The position numbers and the translations under genes are program-made. Source: Glutamicibacter creatinolyticus (GTDB lineage: Bacteria; Actinomycetota; Actinomycetes; Actinomycetales; Micrococcaceae). From it: a DNA stretch of 64,000 nucleotides. Where the stretch lies: NCBI RefSeq assembly GCF_006094275.1, contig NZ_CP034412.1, positions 2,790,001 through 2,854,000 on the forward strand, written 5' to 3'. Numbering within the stretch: the first letter of the stretch is position 1; every line of letters begins with the position of its first letter. The notes beneath the pieces are model-generated. The model was given only the letters and a program-made list of their open reading frames with translations. It did not search any database and was not told the DNA's origin. Shown in pieces: positions 27,698 through 36,186 of the stretch.

Positions 27698-28399
27698 ATG
27701 AAAACCAGTGCCACGAAGAAGACCACGACAGTGCTCACGTTCGCGTTCGCCACTGCCTTGCTGGCCTCCGGATGTTCCGGCAACACCGGTGACAGTCCCG
27801 AACCAACGACGGCCACCAACAGCCAGGCGGCGGCACCCAGCACCAGCGCGTCCCCCACCGAAGATGCCTCGCAGTCCTCCGCCTCCTCGACCGGTTCGGC
27901 CACGCAGAGCCCGGAATCGCAGAGTCCGGGTTCGCAGAAGAGCGACCTGTCCCAAACCAGCTTCGACACGTCCTGGCAGGATGCGGTGGACAGCGCGAAG
28001 AAGAAGTTCTCCGGCGAGGTCTCGAAGATTGAGCTGGAGGCCAATGACGCCGGACGGTATGCCTACAAGGTCGAGATCATCAACGACACCCAGAAGTACG
28101 AGACCCACATTGATGCGAACTCCGGGGAAGTGATCAATGAGGAAACCGATGACCTGGATGATGATGAGCGCGGCACCGAGAAGGACAAGAAGCGCCTGGA
28201 CCTGGACAAGGTCGTCTCCCTGGACGATGCGATGAAGACCGCACAGCAGGAGCAGGCCGGGGCGGTGAACAAGTGGAAGCTGGAGGGCACGTCCGCCGGG
28301 CCGCGCTACGAATTCGACATCACCCCGGACGGCGCGAACGAGGACCGCGAGATCAAGGTCGATGCCATCAGCGGAAAGCTGGTTCCCGGCGACGACTAA
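27698..28399 (+). CDS. PepSY-domain lipoprotein
   Basis: The 233-residue protein has a signal peptide and lipobox LASGC (Cys26), then a Ser/Thr/Pro/Gln linker of about 75 residues, then two PepSY modules. The first has a SWQDAVDSAKKKFSGEVSKIELEAND start and IDANSGEVI end. The second has SLDDAMKTAQQEQAG and DAISGKLV. PepSY domains on the cell surface are thought to inhibit or bind peptidases or metals. ATG 27698 is preceded by AGGGAG. Divergent from guaD; terminator hairpin follows. Confidence 0.8.
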   Translation: MKTSATKKTTTVLTFAFATALLASGCSGNTGDSPEPTTATNSQAAAPSTSASPTEDASQSSASSTGSATQSPESQSPGSQKSDLSQTSFDTSWQDAVDSAKKKFSGEVSKIELEANDAGRYAYKVEIINDTQKYETHIDANSGEVINEETDDLDDDERGTEKDKKRLDLDKVVSLDDAMKTAQQEQAGAVNKWKLEGTSAGPRYEFDITPDGANEDREIKVDAISGKLVPGDD

Positions 28400-28895
28400 G
28401 CCCCCTAGCGGTCAGGTTCCCCGCCGCCGGCGATGGGCCGGACCAAGGGGACGTACACAATGCCCACACAGCCATGCTCTGTTCCCCTTGGGGACAGGGC
28501 ATGGCTGTGCCTTTGACCGCTGTTGCCGCTCGCCTGGCCACGGGCCCGACACAGAACCGGCCGGGCACCCTTGGCAAAACGGCGCAAATGCGCTAGCTCT
28601 TCAAAGCCGCACTCTCTTCCAGCGTCGAAGCGCTTGTTTGCGGGGAAGCAGCAGTGTCCCTCCCCGCCCGCCCCGGCACCGCGCCGGCCCGCGTTGCGCT
28701 CCCCGCAGGACGGCGACCTTAGAACTCTCCTAAAGCGCTCCCCGCCGATTGGCGCAGGGGGCTAGCTTGTTGGCGGGATGAAACGGAAGCCGCGGAGCAT
28801 CCCGAAAAATCCATCGGCCATCGGGGACCGAGACCAGTAATCGGTACGGTTCGGCCGCAACAGCAGGCGCCAGCAGCAGGAAGGGAAGGAAGCCA
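28400..28895 (+). other. Gene-free region before the sigma factor
   Basis: The first 110 bases hold the terminator hairpin of the PepSY gene. The remainder is C-rich, with no credible reading frame, and ends in the GGAAGG ribosome site of the sigma-factor gene. I see no clear SigB-type promoter. Confidence 0.4.
28467..28509 (+). terminator. Terminator after the PepSY lipoprotein gene
   Basis: An 11-pair outer stem (28467-28477 with 28499-28509) continues inward with TCTGT/ACAGG and CCCC/GGGG pairs. It makes a hairpin of about 20 pairs, followed by CCTTT. Confidence 0.7.
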
Positions 28896-29690
28896 GTGAC
28901 ACAGCACCGGAGCGCAGAGGTGGGCACCGCCACCGCCCCCAAGGGCGCGCTGCGCACCGCGACCGAGGAGCAGGCGGTGCACGAATACCTGCCGCTGGCC
29001 GACGGCATTGCCCGGCAGATGGGCCAGCACGGCCCGGACCTGGAGGACCTGATCCAGGTGGCCCGACTGGCCCTGGTCAAGGCGGCCCGCCGCTTCGACC
29101 CGCGCCTGAACTCCAATTTCGTGGCCTTCGCCCGCCCCACCATCACCGGGGAGCTCAAACGCTACCTGCGCGACCACTCCTGGGTGATCCAGCCGCCGCG
29201 CGAAGTCCAGGAGCTGCAGATAGAAATCCGGCGTGAACATCCGCTGTTGTGCCAGGTGCTGGGCCGTGAACCGCGTCTGCATGAACTGGCGGCTCACCTG
29301 GGCCAGCCGATCCCCCGGGTCGCCGAGGCGGTGGTGTCCCAATCGGGCCGCCACCCGGATTCGCTGGATGTGGTGCACAACGGGCGCACCTTGGAAGAAC
29401 AGCTGCCCGATGCCTGCAATGACGAGTTCGCGGCACTGGATGATTCACTGATGCTTTCCGGGGCCCTGCGTCAGCTGGACCCCGATGAGAAGCTGATGCT
29501 GCGCCTGCGCTATTTCGAGGACGAAAGCCAGCAGCGCATCGGTGAACGGATGCGGATGAGCCAGGTGCAGGTCTCCCGGGCGCTGGCCCGGATCTTGCAA
29601 AAGCTGCAGCGCCACATCCTTGCCCAATTTCCGCACACGGCCGGCGAGCGCGGCACCCGGGCACGCCAGCACCGGCCCCGGGTCGCCTAA
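28896..29690 (+). CDS. SigB/SigF-type stress-response sigma factor
   Basis: The 264-residue sigma-70 family protein has region 2 (about 30-100: EYLPLADGIARQMGQHGPDLEDLIQVA, FVAFARPTITGELKRYLRDHSW). Region 3 follows (about 110-175: PREVQELQ, GREPRLHELAAHLG) and region 4 (about 205-250: LDPDEKLMLRLRYFEDESQQRIGERMRMSQVQVSRALARIL). The layout is that of SigB/SigF/SigH stress factors of Gram-positives. GTG 28896 has GGAAGG upstream. These factors are normally held by an RsbW-type anti-sigma encoded next door; none is present on either side here. Confidence 0.87.
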   Translation: MTQHRSAEVGTATAPKGALRTATEEQAVHEYLPLADGIARQMGQHGPDLEDLIQVARLALVKAARRFDPRLNSNFVAFARPTITGELKRYLRDHSWVIQPPREVQELQIEIRREHPLLCQVLGREPRLHELAAHLGQPIPRVAEAVVSQSGRHPDSLDVVHNGRTLEEQLPDACNDEFAALDDSLMLSGALRQLDPDEKLMLRLRYFEDESQQRIGERMRMSQVQVSRALARILQKLQRHILAQFPHTAGERGTRARQHRPRVA

Positions 29691-29708
29691 GGGCGGCGCC
29701 GCACCACC

Positions 29709-30431
29709 GTGGCACCACGTGAGCACCGCCGGGAATTGCATCCGGCCCTCCCGGACCGGGGCGCAGCCCGGATCCGGGCCGCCGAGCACCTGGCCGACCG
29801 GCTGGATAAGCCCATGGGCTTGTTGGGAGTGTTCTTCCTCTTTGTGGTGCTCGGGCAGCTGGTGGTCACCGAACCGCGCTGGGCCCAGGCACTGGCCGTT
29901 ACCGGCTGGATCTGCTGGGTCGTATTCGTCCTGGAGTTCCTGTTGCGCGCGTATATCGCCCGCTTCCAGGCAACGTTCTGGCGGCACAACTGGTGGCAGG
30001 TGTTGTTCCTGCTGGTGCCGTTCCTGCGTTTTGTCAGGGCCCTGCAGGCGGTGCGCACCCTGCGGGTGGCCCGGCTGGGCGGGATCGTATCCGCCGGGGT
30101 GCGCGGCTCCAGGTCGGCCGGAAGGCTGCTGAGCAGCCGGATCGCCTGGCTGGCCGCGTTCACCGCGATTGTCATCCTGGCCGCCAGCCAGCTGCTCTAC
30201 GCAATGGGCTCCCATACCCGGTACTCCACGGCATTGTTTGAGACCGCCATGGCCACCATCACTGGTTCGGGCATCAGCGCCGATGACCCCTTCTCCCGGA
30301 TCCTGCAGGTGGTGCTGGCCGTGTATTCGGTCGCGGTGTTCGCCACCCTGGCCGGGTCGCTGGGCGCGTTTTTCCTGCGCAGCGAGGAAGCGGCCGAGCG
30401 GAATATGGGCCAGGAACCGGAGCAGCGCTAG
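29709..30431 (+). CDS. Voltage-gated-channel-like membrane protein with atypical pore signature
   Basis: The 240-residue protein has the S1-S4/pore layout of two-domain potassium channels: hydrophobic segments near 37-54 and 62-82, an S4-like Arg-spaced stretch (RFVRALQAVRTLRVARLGG, about 107-125), then S5 (145-165), a pore helix and S6 (195-224). At the selectivity-filter position it has MATITGSGIS (Thr183-Gly188) instead of TxGYGD. Either ion selectivity is changed or the protein no longer conducts. It starts 18 bases after the sigma-factor stop and is probably cotranscribed with it. Confidence 0.72.
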   Translation: MAPREHRRELHPALPDRGAARIRAAEHLADRLDKPMGLLGVFFLFVVLGQLVVTEPRWAQALAVTGWICWVVFVLEFLLRAYIARFQATFWRHNWWQVLFLLVPFLRFVRALQAVRTLRVARLGGIVSAGVRGSRSAGRLLSSRIAWLAAFTAIVILAASQLLYAMGSHTRYSTALFETAMATITGSGISADDPFSRILQVVLAVYSVAVFATLAGSLGAFFLRSEEAAERNMGQEPEQR

Positions 30432-30452
30432 GTCCCGGGCCCCGGACGGCGC

Positions 30453-31418
30453 TTAGCTGCCCGGCAGTATCTGCGCGCGACCGGCGTCCTGCAGGATCCC
30501 CAGTCCCCGCAGCGCCTGGATGACATCTTCGCTCTGCACCGCCAGCAGGGCCGGGTCGGGGTCGGTGGCGAAGGTTTCCCCGCGGCGCAGGCTCTCATCG
30601 GTGAGCACCACGTGCGGGCCCGGGGGCGGGCCCCAGGAGGAGACCGGGGCCGGGCCAAAGAGCACCACGGAGGGCACCTGGTAGGCGGAGGCCAGGTGGG
30701 CCGCCCCGGTGTCGGCCGAGACCACGCAGGCAGCCTCGGCCACCAGGGCGGCAAACTCGTCCAGCCCCAGCGTGCCGGCCAGCACCGCCTGTTCCCCCAG
30801 CCCGCAGGCCTCCGCCACGGCCAACGCGCGCGGACGTTCGGAGGAGCTGCCGGTGAACACCACCTGGTGCCCGGCCTCGTGCAGGGTGCCGGCGACCGCA
30901 GCGAAGCGCTCCACCGGCCAGTGCCGGCTGCCGTAGGCGGCGCCCGGGTGGATGACCACGGCCCCGGGGGCCGGGCTGGGCGCGGAGGGGCGCAGCAGCA
31001 AGTAGTCGGCCGGGTCGGATGGGATGCCATGCCACTGCACCAGCTGGCTCCAGCGCACCCGTTCGTGGGCATCCGGGTCCCATTCCGGGCCCTGCTGGCC
31101 GTCGGCCCGGTGACCTATCACCCGGTTGGCCTCCAGGGCGGCGATGCGCGAACGGCTCTCCAGGCCGTTGCCGTGCAGGTTCACCGCCACATCCACGCTG
31201 CCCGGCGCCCGGTCGATGGGCACGTCCAGGCCGTGGGTGTCCAGCAGCTCGATGCCGCCCACCAGGTCCACGATGGGGCGCAGCCAGGACTGGGCGGCGT
31301 AGGTGATCCGGTGTTCGGGGAAGGCGCGGCGCAGCGCCCGCAGGGCCGGGACCGCGACCAGCAGGTCGCCCAGCTTCAGTGCCCGCAACACCAGCACTTC
31401 ATCCTTCTTCTCACCCAC
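30453..31418 (-). CDS. Glycosyltransferase family 9 (heptosyltransferase-like), copy 1
   Basis: The 321-residue GT-B enzyme has an N-terminal domain starting VLVLRALKLGDLLVAVPALRAL. The C-terminal donor-binding domain has VIHPGAAYGSRHWPVERFAAV and the GT9 signature SADTGAAHLASAYQVPSVVLFGP. GT9 enzymes transfer ADP-heptose. GTG 31418 is chosen for AAAGGAG upstream; the 41-residue extension to 31541 is not family-like. It is divergent from the gmhB operon, sharing a 188-base control region, which ties it to heptose metabolism. Acceptor unknown. Confidence 0.85.
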   Translation of the reverse strand: MGEKKDEVLVLRALKLGDLLVAVPALRALRRAFPEHRITYAAQSWLRPIVDLVGGIELLDTHGLDVPIDRAPGSVDVAVNLHGNGLESRSRIAALEANRVIGHRADGQQGPEWDPDAHERVRWSQLVQWHGIPSDPADYLLLRPSAPSPAPGAVVIHPGAAYGSRHWPVERFAAVAGTLHEAGHQVVFTGSSSERPRALAVAEACGLGEQAVLAGTLGLDEFAALVAEAACVVSADTGAAHLASAYQVPSVVLFGPAPVSSWGPPPGPHVVLTDESLRRGETFATDPDPALLAVQSEDVIQALRGLGILQDAGRAQILPGS

Positions 31419-31606
31419 CGGGTGCTCCTTTCGCGACGCTTGAGTACAGCCCAATCCGTGCGGCATTTCCCGGCGATCCGTCGCTGACCGGCACCGGTTT
31501 GTGCCATACGGTTTCAGGCAAATCCCAAGGGAAGCACACATTTCCTAAAAATTCACAGAAGCTGGGAGAACCCAAAGAAGTTCTTCTCGGCTGATTATCC
31601 CCCGGT

Positions 31607-32194
31607 GTGACGGGTACCTCAGGTCGTATGGGCAATGAAACAGTTTTTCCCCGGGCGGTGCTCTTCGACCGCGATGACACGCTGGTCGTGGACGTGCCGT
31701 ACAACGGCGACCCCGATCTGGTGCGGCCGGTGCCCGGCGCCGGGCAGGTGCTGCAGGCGCTGCGCGCGGCCGGGGTGCGCTGCGGGGTCATCAGCAACCA
31801 GTCGGGCATCGCACGCGGGCTGATCAGCGCAGAGCAGGTGGCCGCGGTCAACGCCCGGGTCAGTGAACTGCTCGGCCCCTTTGACACGTTCCAGTTCTGC
31901 CCGCACGGCCCCGAGGACCGCTGCCGGTGCCGCAAGCCCGCCCCCGGGATGGTGCACCGGGCGTGCGAGGAACTGGGGCTGGAGCCCTGGGAGGTGGCCG
32001 TGGTCGGGGACATCGGCGCGGACGTCGCGGCGGCCAAGGCCGCCGGGGCACGCGGGGTGCTGGTGCCCACCGCAGTCACCCGGCCCGAGGAGGTACGCGA
32101 TGCCGACCTGGTGGCCGGCAGCCTCGCCGAGGCCATGCGGCTGCTGGGCGGGATCCCGGCCCCGGCCGACCAGGGCGCGGGAGGCCGGGCATGA
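31607..32194 (+). CDS. gmhB: D-glycero-D-manno-heptose 1,7-bisphosphate phosphatase (GmhB-like)
   Basis: The 195-residue HAD phosphatase has nucleophile and acid Asp21/Asp23 in LFDRDDTLVVD, motif II in ISNQSGIARG and Lys/Asp motifs in KPAPGM and VVGDIGADVAAAKAAGA. GmhB zinc-loop ligands are Cys98, His100, Cys106 and Cys108 (CPHGPEDRCRC). GmhB removes the 7-phosphate before nucleotidyl activation. HisB-type phosphatases share this fold, but the flanking gmhA, hldE and GT9 genes favour heptose. The start is GTG 31607, possibly leaderless after GATTAT at 31593-31598, or ATG 31628. It overlaps the next gene by ATGA. Confidence 0.87.
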   Translation: MTGTSGRMGNETVFPRAVLFDRDDTLVVDVPYNGDPDLVRPVPGAGQVLQALRAAGVRCGVISNQSGIARGLISAEQVAAVNARVSELLGPFDTFQFCPHGPEDRCRCRKPAPGMVHRACEELGLEPWEVAVVGDIGADVAAAKAAGARGVLVPTAVTRPEEVRDADLVAGSLAEAMRLLGGIPAPADQGAGGRA

Positions 32195-33279
32195 GGCGGG
32201 TACTGGTGGCCCGGCTGGACTCGGCCGGGGACGTGCTGCTCAGCGGACCTGCGGTGCGCGCCGTCGCCGCCGCCGACACCCGGGTCAGCTACCTGTGCGG
32301 CCCGCAGGGCCAGGCCGCGGCCCGCTCCCTGCCGGGAGTGGATGAGGTCTTCACCTTCAACAGTCCCTGGATCACCGCCCCGGCACCGGCGGCCACCGAT
32401 GAGCACCTGCAGCCGTTGCGTGACTTCCTGGCCGAACGGCAATTCGACGAGGCGCTCATCCTCACCTCCTTCCACCAGTCCCCGCTGCCGCTCGCGCTGC
32501 TGCTGCGCCTGGCCGGGGTGCCGCGCATCACCGGGGCCTCGGTCGACTATCCCGGCTCGCTGCTGGATGTGCGGTTGCGCCCCGGCGAGGACTTTGCCGA
32601 GGACCAGCCCGAGGCTTTGCGCGCCCTGGGGATCGCCGAGGCCGCCGGCTACCGGCTGCCTGCCGGGGATGACGGGGCGCTGGCGGTGCGGGACATCCCC
32701 GATACCCGGCACCTGACCGGAACCAAACCCTATGTGGTCATCCACCCGGGCGCCGCCGTGCCGGCGCGCACCTGGCCGGCCCTGCACCACGCGGCGCTGG
32801 TGGAGCTGCTGGACGCGGCCGGCTGGCTGCCGGTGGTCACCGGCGGCCCCTCCGAACGCCAGTTGACCGCCACCGTGGCCGGCACCGCCGGACTGGACTT
32901 GGGCGGGGCCACCGACTTCCACACCCTGGGCGGCGTGCTGGCCGGGGCCGAGGTGGTGGTCACCGGCAACACCGGGCCCGCGCACCTGGCCGCTGCCGTG
33001 GGCACCCCGGTGGCCAGCCTGTTCTCCCCGGTGGTCCCGGCGATCCGCTGGGCGCCGTACAAGGTGGCGGTGGAGCTGCTCGGGGACCAGCAGGCCCCCT
33101 GCGCCCTGAGCCGGGCCCGCGAATGTCCGGTCCCTGGCCACCCCTGCCTGACACAGGTCACCCCCGAAGAGGTGTTCGCCGCGGTGCAGCGGCTGGGTTC
33201 CGGCGTCGCGTCCTTCACCACCCGCCGCCAGCTGCGCCGCAGCAACGAGGTCGTTGAGAACGAAAGGAAGAGATCGTGA
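32191..33279 (+). CDS. Glycosyltransferase family 9 (heptosyltransferase-like), copy 2
   Basis: The 362-residue GT-B protein begins MRRVLVARLDSAGDVLLSGPAVRAV, the GT9 N-terminal pattern. It carries VIHPGAAVPARTWPALHHAALVELL and then VTGNTGPAHLAAAVGTPVASLFSP, the donor-site signature. A C-terminal Cys-containing segment (CALSRARECPVPGHPCL) resembles the conserved Cys loop of WaaF-type heptosyltransferases. ATGA overlap with gmhB upstream and GTGA overlap with the next glycosyltransferase downstream show tight coupling. Confidence 0.87.
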   Translation: MRRVLVARLDSAGDVLLSGPAVRAVAAADTRVSYLCGPQGQAAARSLPGVDEVFTFNSPWITAPAPAATDEHLQPLRDFLAERQFDEALILTSFHQSPLPLALLLRLAGVPRITGASVDYPGSLLDVRLRPGEDFAEDQPEALRALGIAEAAGYRLPAGDDGALAVRDIPDTRHLTGTKPYVVIHPGAAVPARTWPALHHAALVELLDAAGWLPVVTGGPSERQLTATVAGTAGLDLGGATDFHTLGGVLAGAEVVVTGNTGPAHLAAAVGTPVASLFSPVVPAIRWAPYKVAVELLGDQQAPCALSRARECPVPGHPCLTQVTPEEVFAAVQRLGSGVASFTTRRQLRRSNEVVENERKRS

Positions 33280-34289
33280 AAATCCTGATCTGGCATGTGC
33301 ACGGCGGATGGATGGACTCCTTCGTGCACGGACCGCATGAATACCTGGTCCCGGTCAACGCGCAGCGTGACGCCTGGGGGCTGGGCACCGGGGGCCGGGA
33401 CTGGCCGGCCTCGGTAAGGGAAGTCAGCCAGGAGCAGCTGGCCGAGGAACACATTGACGTGGTGGTGCTGCAGCGGCCCGAGGAGCTGGCCGAGGTGCAC
33501 CGGCTCACCGGCCGGGCGCCGGGCAGCGAGCTGCCGGCGGTCTTCCTGGAGCACAACACCCCCAAGAGCGGGAACGTGCCGAACTCGGTGCACCCGCTGG
33601 CCGAGCGCAGCGACATCCCGATCGTGCACGTCACCCACTTCAACCGGCTGTTCTGGGACTGCGGGCGGGCCCGCACCCTGGTCATTGAGCACGGCATCGT
33701 GGACCCGGGCTACCAGTACACCGGCACGAACCCGACCCTGGGGGTGGCGATCAACGAACCGGTGCGCCGCTGGCGGGTCACCGGCACCGACCTGCTGCCC
33801 GGCTTCGCGCAGATCGCCCCGCTGGAGGTGTACGGGATCGGCACCAAGAAGCTGCCCGAGGCCCTGCAGCTGCCCGAGGGGCAGCTGATCATCCGCGGGG
33901 ACGTGAACCCGGCCCAGCTGCACGGGATGCTCGGCCAGGCCCGCGCCTACCTGCACCCCTTCCGCTGGACCTCGCTGGGTCTGGCGCTGCTGGAGGCGAT
34001 GCACCTGGGCATGCCGGTGCTGGCGCTGGGGGCCACCGAGGCGTTCCGGGCGGTACCGCCCGAGGCCGGGATGGTCAGCAGCGACGTCGCCGAACTGCAG
34101 CGCACCGCGCGGGTGCTGCTCAACGACCCGCAGGAGGCGGTGGCCCGCGGCCGGGCGGCGCGCGAATTCGCGCTGAAGCACTACGGCCTGCAGCGGTTCC
34201 TGACCCGCTGGGACACCGTGCTGGCCGAGGTTGGCGATGTGCGTTCCACGCAGCTTGCCGAAGAATTGACGGAAGGATCAACCCCATGA
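33276..34289 (+). CDS. GT-B glycosyltransferase, GT4-like
   Basis: The 337-residue protein begins MKILIWHVHGGWMDSFVHG. Its C-terminal half has IIRGDVNPAQLHGMLGQARAYLHPFRW and SLGLALLEAMHLGMPVLALGATEA, the E-x7-E-type donor loop of retaining GT4 enzymes. The N-terminal acceptor half has no family I recognise (LEHNTPKSGNVPNSVHPL is distinctive). The GTG start has GAAAGGAAGAGATC before it and overlaps copy 2 of GT9 by GTGA. Sugar donor unknown. Confidence 0.78.
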   Translation: MKILIWHVHGGWMDSFVHGPHEYLVPVNAQRDAWGLGTGGRDWPASVREVSQEQLAEEHIDVVVLQRPEELAEVHRLTGRAPGSELPAVFLEHNTPKSGNVPNSVHPLAERSDIPIVHVTHFNRLFWDCGRARTLVIEHGIVDPGYQYTGTNPTLGVAINEPVRRWRVTGTDLLPGFAQIAPLEVYGIGTKKLPEALQLPEGQLIIRGDVNPAQLHGMLGQARAYLHPFRWTSLGLALLEAMHLGMPVLALGATEAFRAVPPEAGMVSSDVAELQRTARVLLNDPQEAVARGRAAREFALKHYGLQRFLTRWDTVLAEVGDVRSTQLAEELTEGSTP

Positions 34290-35536
34290 AAATCGCAATG
34301 ATTTCCGAGCATGCCAGCCCCCTGGCCGCCATCGGCGGCGTGGACGCCGGAGGGCAGAACGTGCATGTTGCGGCCCTGTCCACGGCGCTGGCCGAACGCG
34401 GGCACCAGGTGAGCGTGTACACCCGCCGCGATGATCCGCAGCTGCCCGAACGGGTACAGGTGTGCCAGGGCTTCGAGGTGGTGCACGTGGATGCCGGGCC
34501 GCCCGAGCCGATCTCCAAGGACCTGATCCTGCCCTACATGGGGGAACTGGCCCGCGCGGTGGCCGCCGACTGGGGCACCACACCCCCGGCGGTGGTGCAC
34601 GGGCACTTCTGGATGTCCGGGCTGGCCGCACTGCAGGCCGCCCGCCTGGCCGAGGCGCCGGTGGCGGTGGCCCAGACCTTCCACGCGCTGGGCACCGTCA
34701 AGCGCCGCCACCAGGGGGCGGCGGACACCAGCCCGGAGGAACGCTCCTGGATGGAGCCGGCCGTGGCCCAGGATGTGGACTGCATCGTGGCCACCTGCTC
34801 CGATGAGGTGTTCGAGCTGCGCGCCATGGGCGCCGAGGGCCAGCGCATCTCGATCGTGCCGTGCGGGGTGGACACCGACCTGTTCACCGCCCAGGGCCCG
34901 GCCGAGGCCCGCGGCCGGCGCTACCGTATCGCCAGCATTGGGCGGCTGGTGCCGCGCAAGGGCGTGGCCACCGTCATCGCCTCCCTGGCCGAACTGGCCA
35001 AGCTGGGCATCACCGACATTGAACTGGTGATCATCGGCGGGGCCGGCGGCGCCGGATCCCTGGAATCCGACCCGGAGGCCGCCCGGCTGCGGGACCTGGC
35101 CAACGAGCTGGGCGTGGGCGATCAGGTGATCTTCCGCGGCCAGCTGCCGCGCGAGCAGATGCCGCAGCTGATCCGCAGCTGCAACGCCGTGGTCTGCGAC
35201 CCCTGGTACGAGCCCTTCGGCATCGTGCCGCTGGAAGCGATGGCCTGCGGGGTGCCGGTGATCGCCAGCACCGTGGGCGGGCTGGTGGACACCGTGGTGG
35301 ATTCGGTCACCGGGCTGCACATCCCGCCGCGGGATGAGGCCGCCCTGGCCCAGGCACTGCAGCGGCTGCTGAACGACGAGCAGTTCGCGGCCCGGATGGG
35401 CGCGGCCGGCCGGGAACGGGCGGTCACCCGCTACAGCTGGCAGCGCATCGCCACCGACACCGAACGGGTGTACGGCCAGCTGGTCTCCCGCCCCTCGGCG
35501 GCACGCGAAGAACGGATGATGGGAAGGGCACAGTAA
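34286..35536 (+). CDS. GT4-family glycosyltransferase
   Basis: The 416-residue retaining GT-B enzyme opens with MKIAMISEHASPLAAIGGVDAGGQNVHVAAL, like sucrose-phosphate synthase/MshA-type GT4s. The C-terminal domain has ASIGRLVPRKGVATVI, VIFRGQLPREQMPQLI and DPWYEPFGIVPLEAMACGVPVIAS, the E-x7-E donor motif. MshA-type use of UDP-GlcNAc is possible, but the heptose context suggests an assembly step of the surface glycan. ATGA overlap upstream; TAATG junction with gmhA downstream. Confidence 0.85.
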   Translation: MKIAMISEHASPLAAIGGVDAGGQNVHVAALSTALAERGHQVSVYTRRDDPQLPERVQVCQGFEVVHVDAGPPEPISKDLILPYMGELARAVAADWGTTPPAVVHGHFWMSGLAALQAARLAEAPVAVAQTFHALGTVKRRHQGAADTSPEERSWMEPAVAQDVDCIVATCSDEVFELRAMGAEGQRISIVPCGVDTDLFTAQGPAEARGRRYRIASIGRLVPRKGVATVIASLAELAKLGITDIELVIIGGAGGAGSLESDPEAARLRDLANELGVGDQVIFRGQLPREQMPQLIRSCNAVVCDPWYEPFGIVPLEAMACGVPVIASTVGGLVDTVVDSVTGLHIPPRDEAALAQALQRLLNDEQFAARMGAAGRERAVTRYSWQRIATDTERVYGQLVSRPSAAREERMMGRAQ

Positions 35537-36186
35537 TGGAACAGGCAGTCAATGCGGCAATCAACCTGGACACGGTGCGCGCCCCGCAGGCGGCGCGGCT
35601 GGTCACCGGCCACCTGGACGCGCTGGCCCCGGCGGTCAGCTCACTGCGCGGCTCGGCTGACACCCTGGCCCGCTGGGGCACCGTGCTGGCCCAGAAGCTG
35701 GCGGCCGGGCAGCGGCTGCTGGTCGCCGGCAACGGCGGTTCGGCCGCCGAGGCCCAGCACCTGACCGCCGAACTGGTGGGCCGCTTCGACGGGGAGCGCG
35801 GGGCCTACTCGGCGATCTCGCTGCACGCCGAGACCTCCGCGTTCTCGGCAATCTCCAACGACTACGGCTACGATCAGTCCTTCGCCCGCCAGGTGCGGGC
35901 CCACGGCCGGGAAGGGGACGTGCTGCTGCTGCTGAGCACCAGCGGACGCAGCCCCAACCTGCTGCAGGCCGCCCAGGCCGCCCGCCAGGCGGGCCTGGCC
36001 ACCTGGGCGCTGGTCGGCCAGGGCCCCACCCGGCTCTCCGACCTGTGCGATGAGAGCGTGGAAATCCAGGGCCCCTCGGCCAGCGTGCAGGAATGCCACC
36101 TGGTGGCCATCCACGCGATCTGCCGGGTCTTCGACGCGGCCATCGCCGCGCATGAGCGTGAGGCCTCGAAGGGAGCGTGGCAATGA
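35536..36186 (+). CDS. gmhA: Sedoheptulose-7-phosphate isomerase (GmhA)
   Basis: The 216-residue SIS-domain protein carries the GmhA-specific block AGNGGSAAEAQHLTAELVGRF (with Glu79 as catalytic-base candidate). It also has SAISNDYGYDQSFARQV, STSGRSPNLLQAA and QECHLVAIHAICRVFD, the catalytic-His helix. GmhA converts sedoheptulose 7-phosphate to D-glycero-D-manno-heptose 7-phosphate, the committed step. The match is closer than for generic SIS isomerases. Its ATG shares a base with the previous stop (TAATG), and its TGA overlaps the next ATG. Confidence 0.92.
   Translation: MEQAVNAAINLDTVRAPQAARLVTGHLDALAPAVSSLRGSADTLARWGTVLAQKLAAGQRLLVAGNGGSAAEAQHLTAELVGRFDGERGAYSAISLHAETSAFSAISNDYGYDQSFARQVRAHGREGDVLLLLSTSGRSPNLLQAAQAARQAGLATWALVGQGPTRLSDLCDESVEIQGPSASVQECHLVAIHAICRVFDAAIAAHEREASKGAWQ

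Noticed and set aside
26738-28108. Long N-terminal extension of guanine deaminase
   Set aside because: The family start and a GAGGAG ribosome site are at 27223; the extension overlaps the divergent PepSY gene and has no recognisable sequence.
36177-36182. GTG 36177 as the start of hldE copy 1
   Set aside because: ATG 36183 has better spacing from GGGAG and overlaps the gmhA stop as ATGA, like the other genes of the operon.
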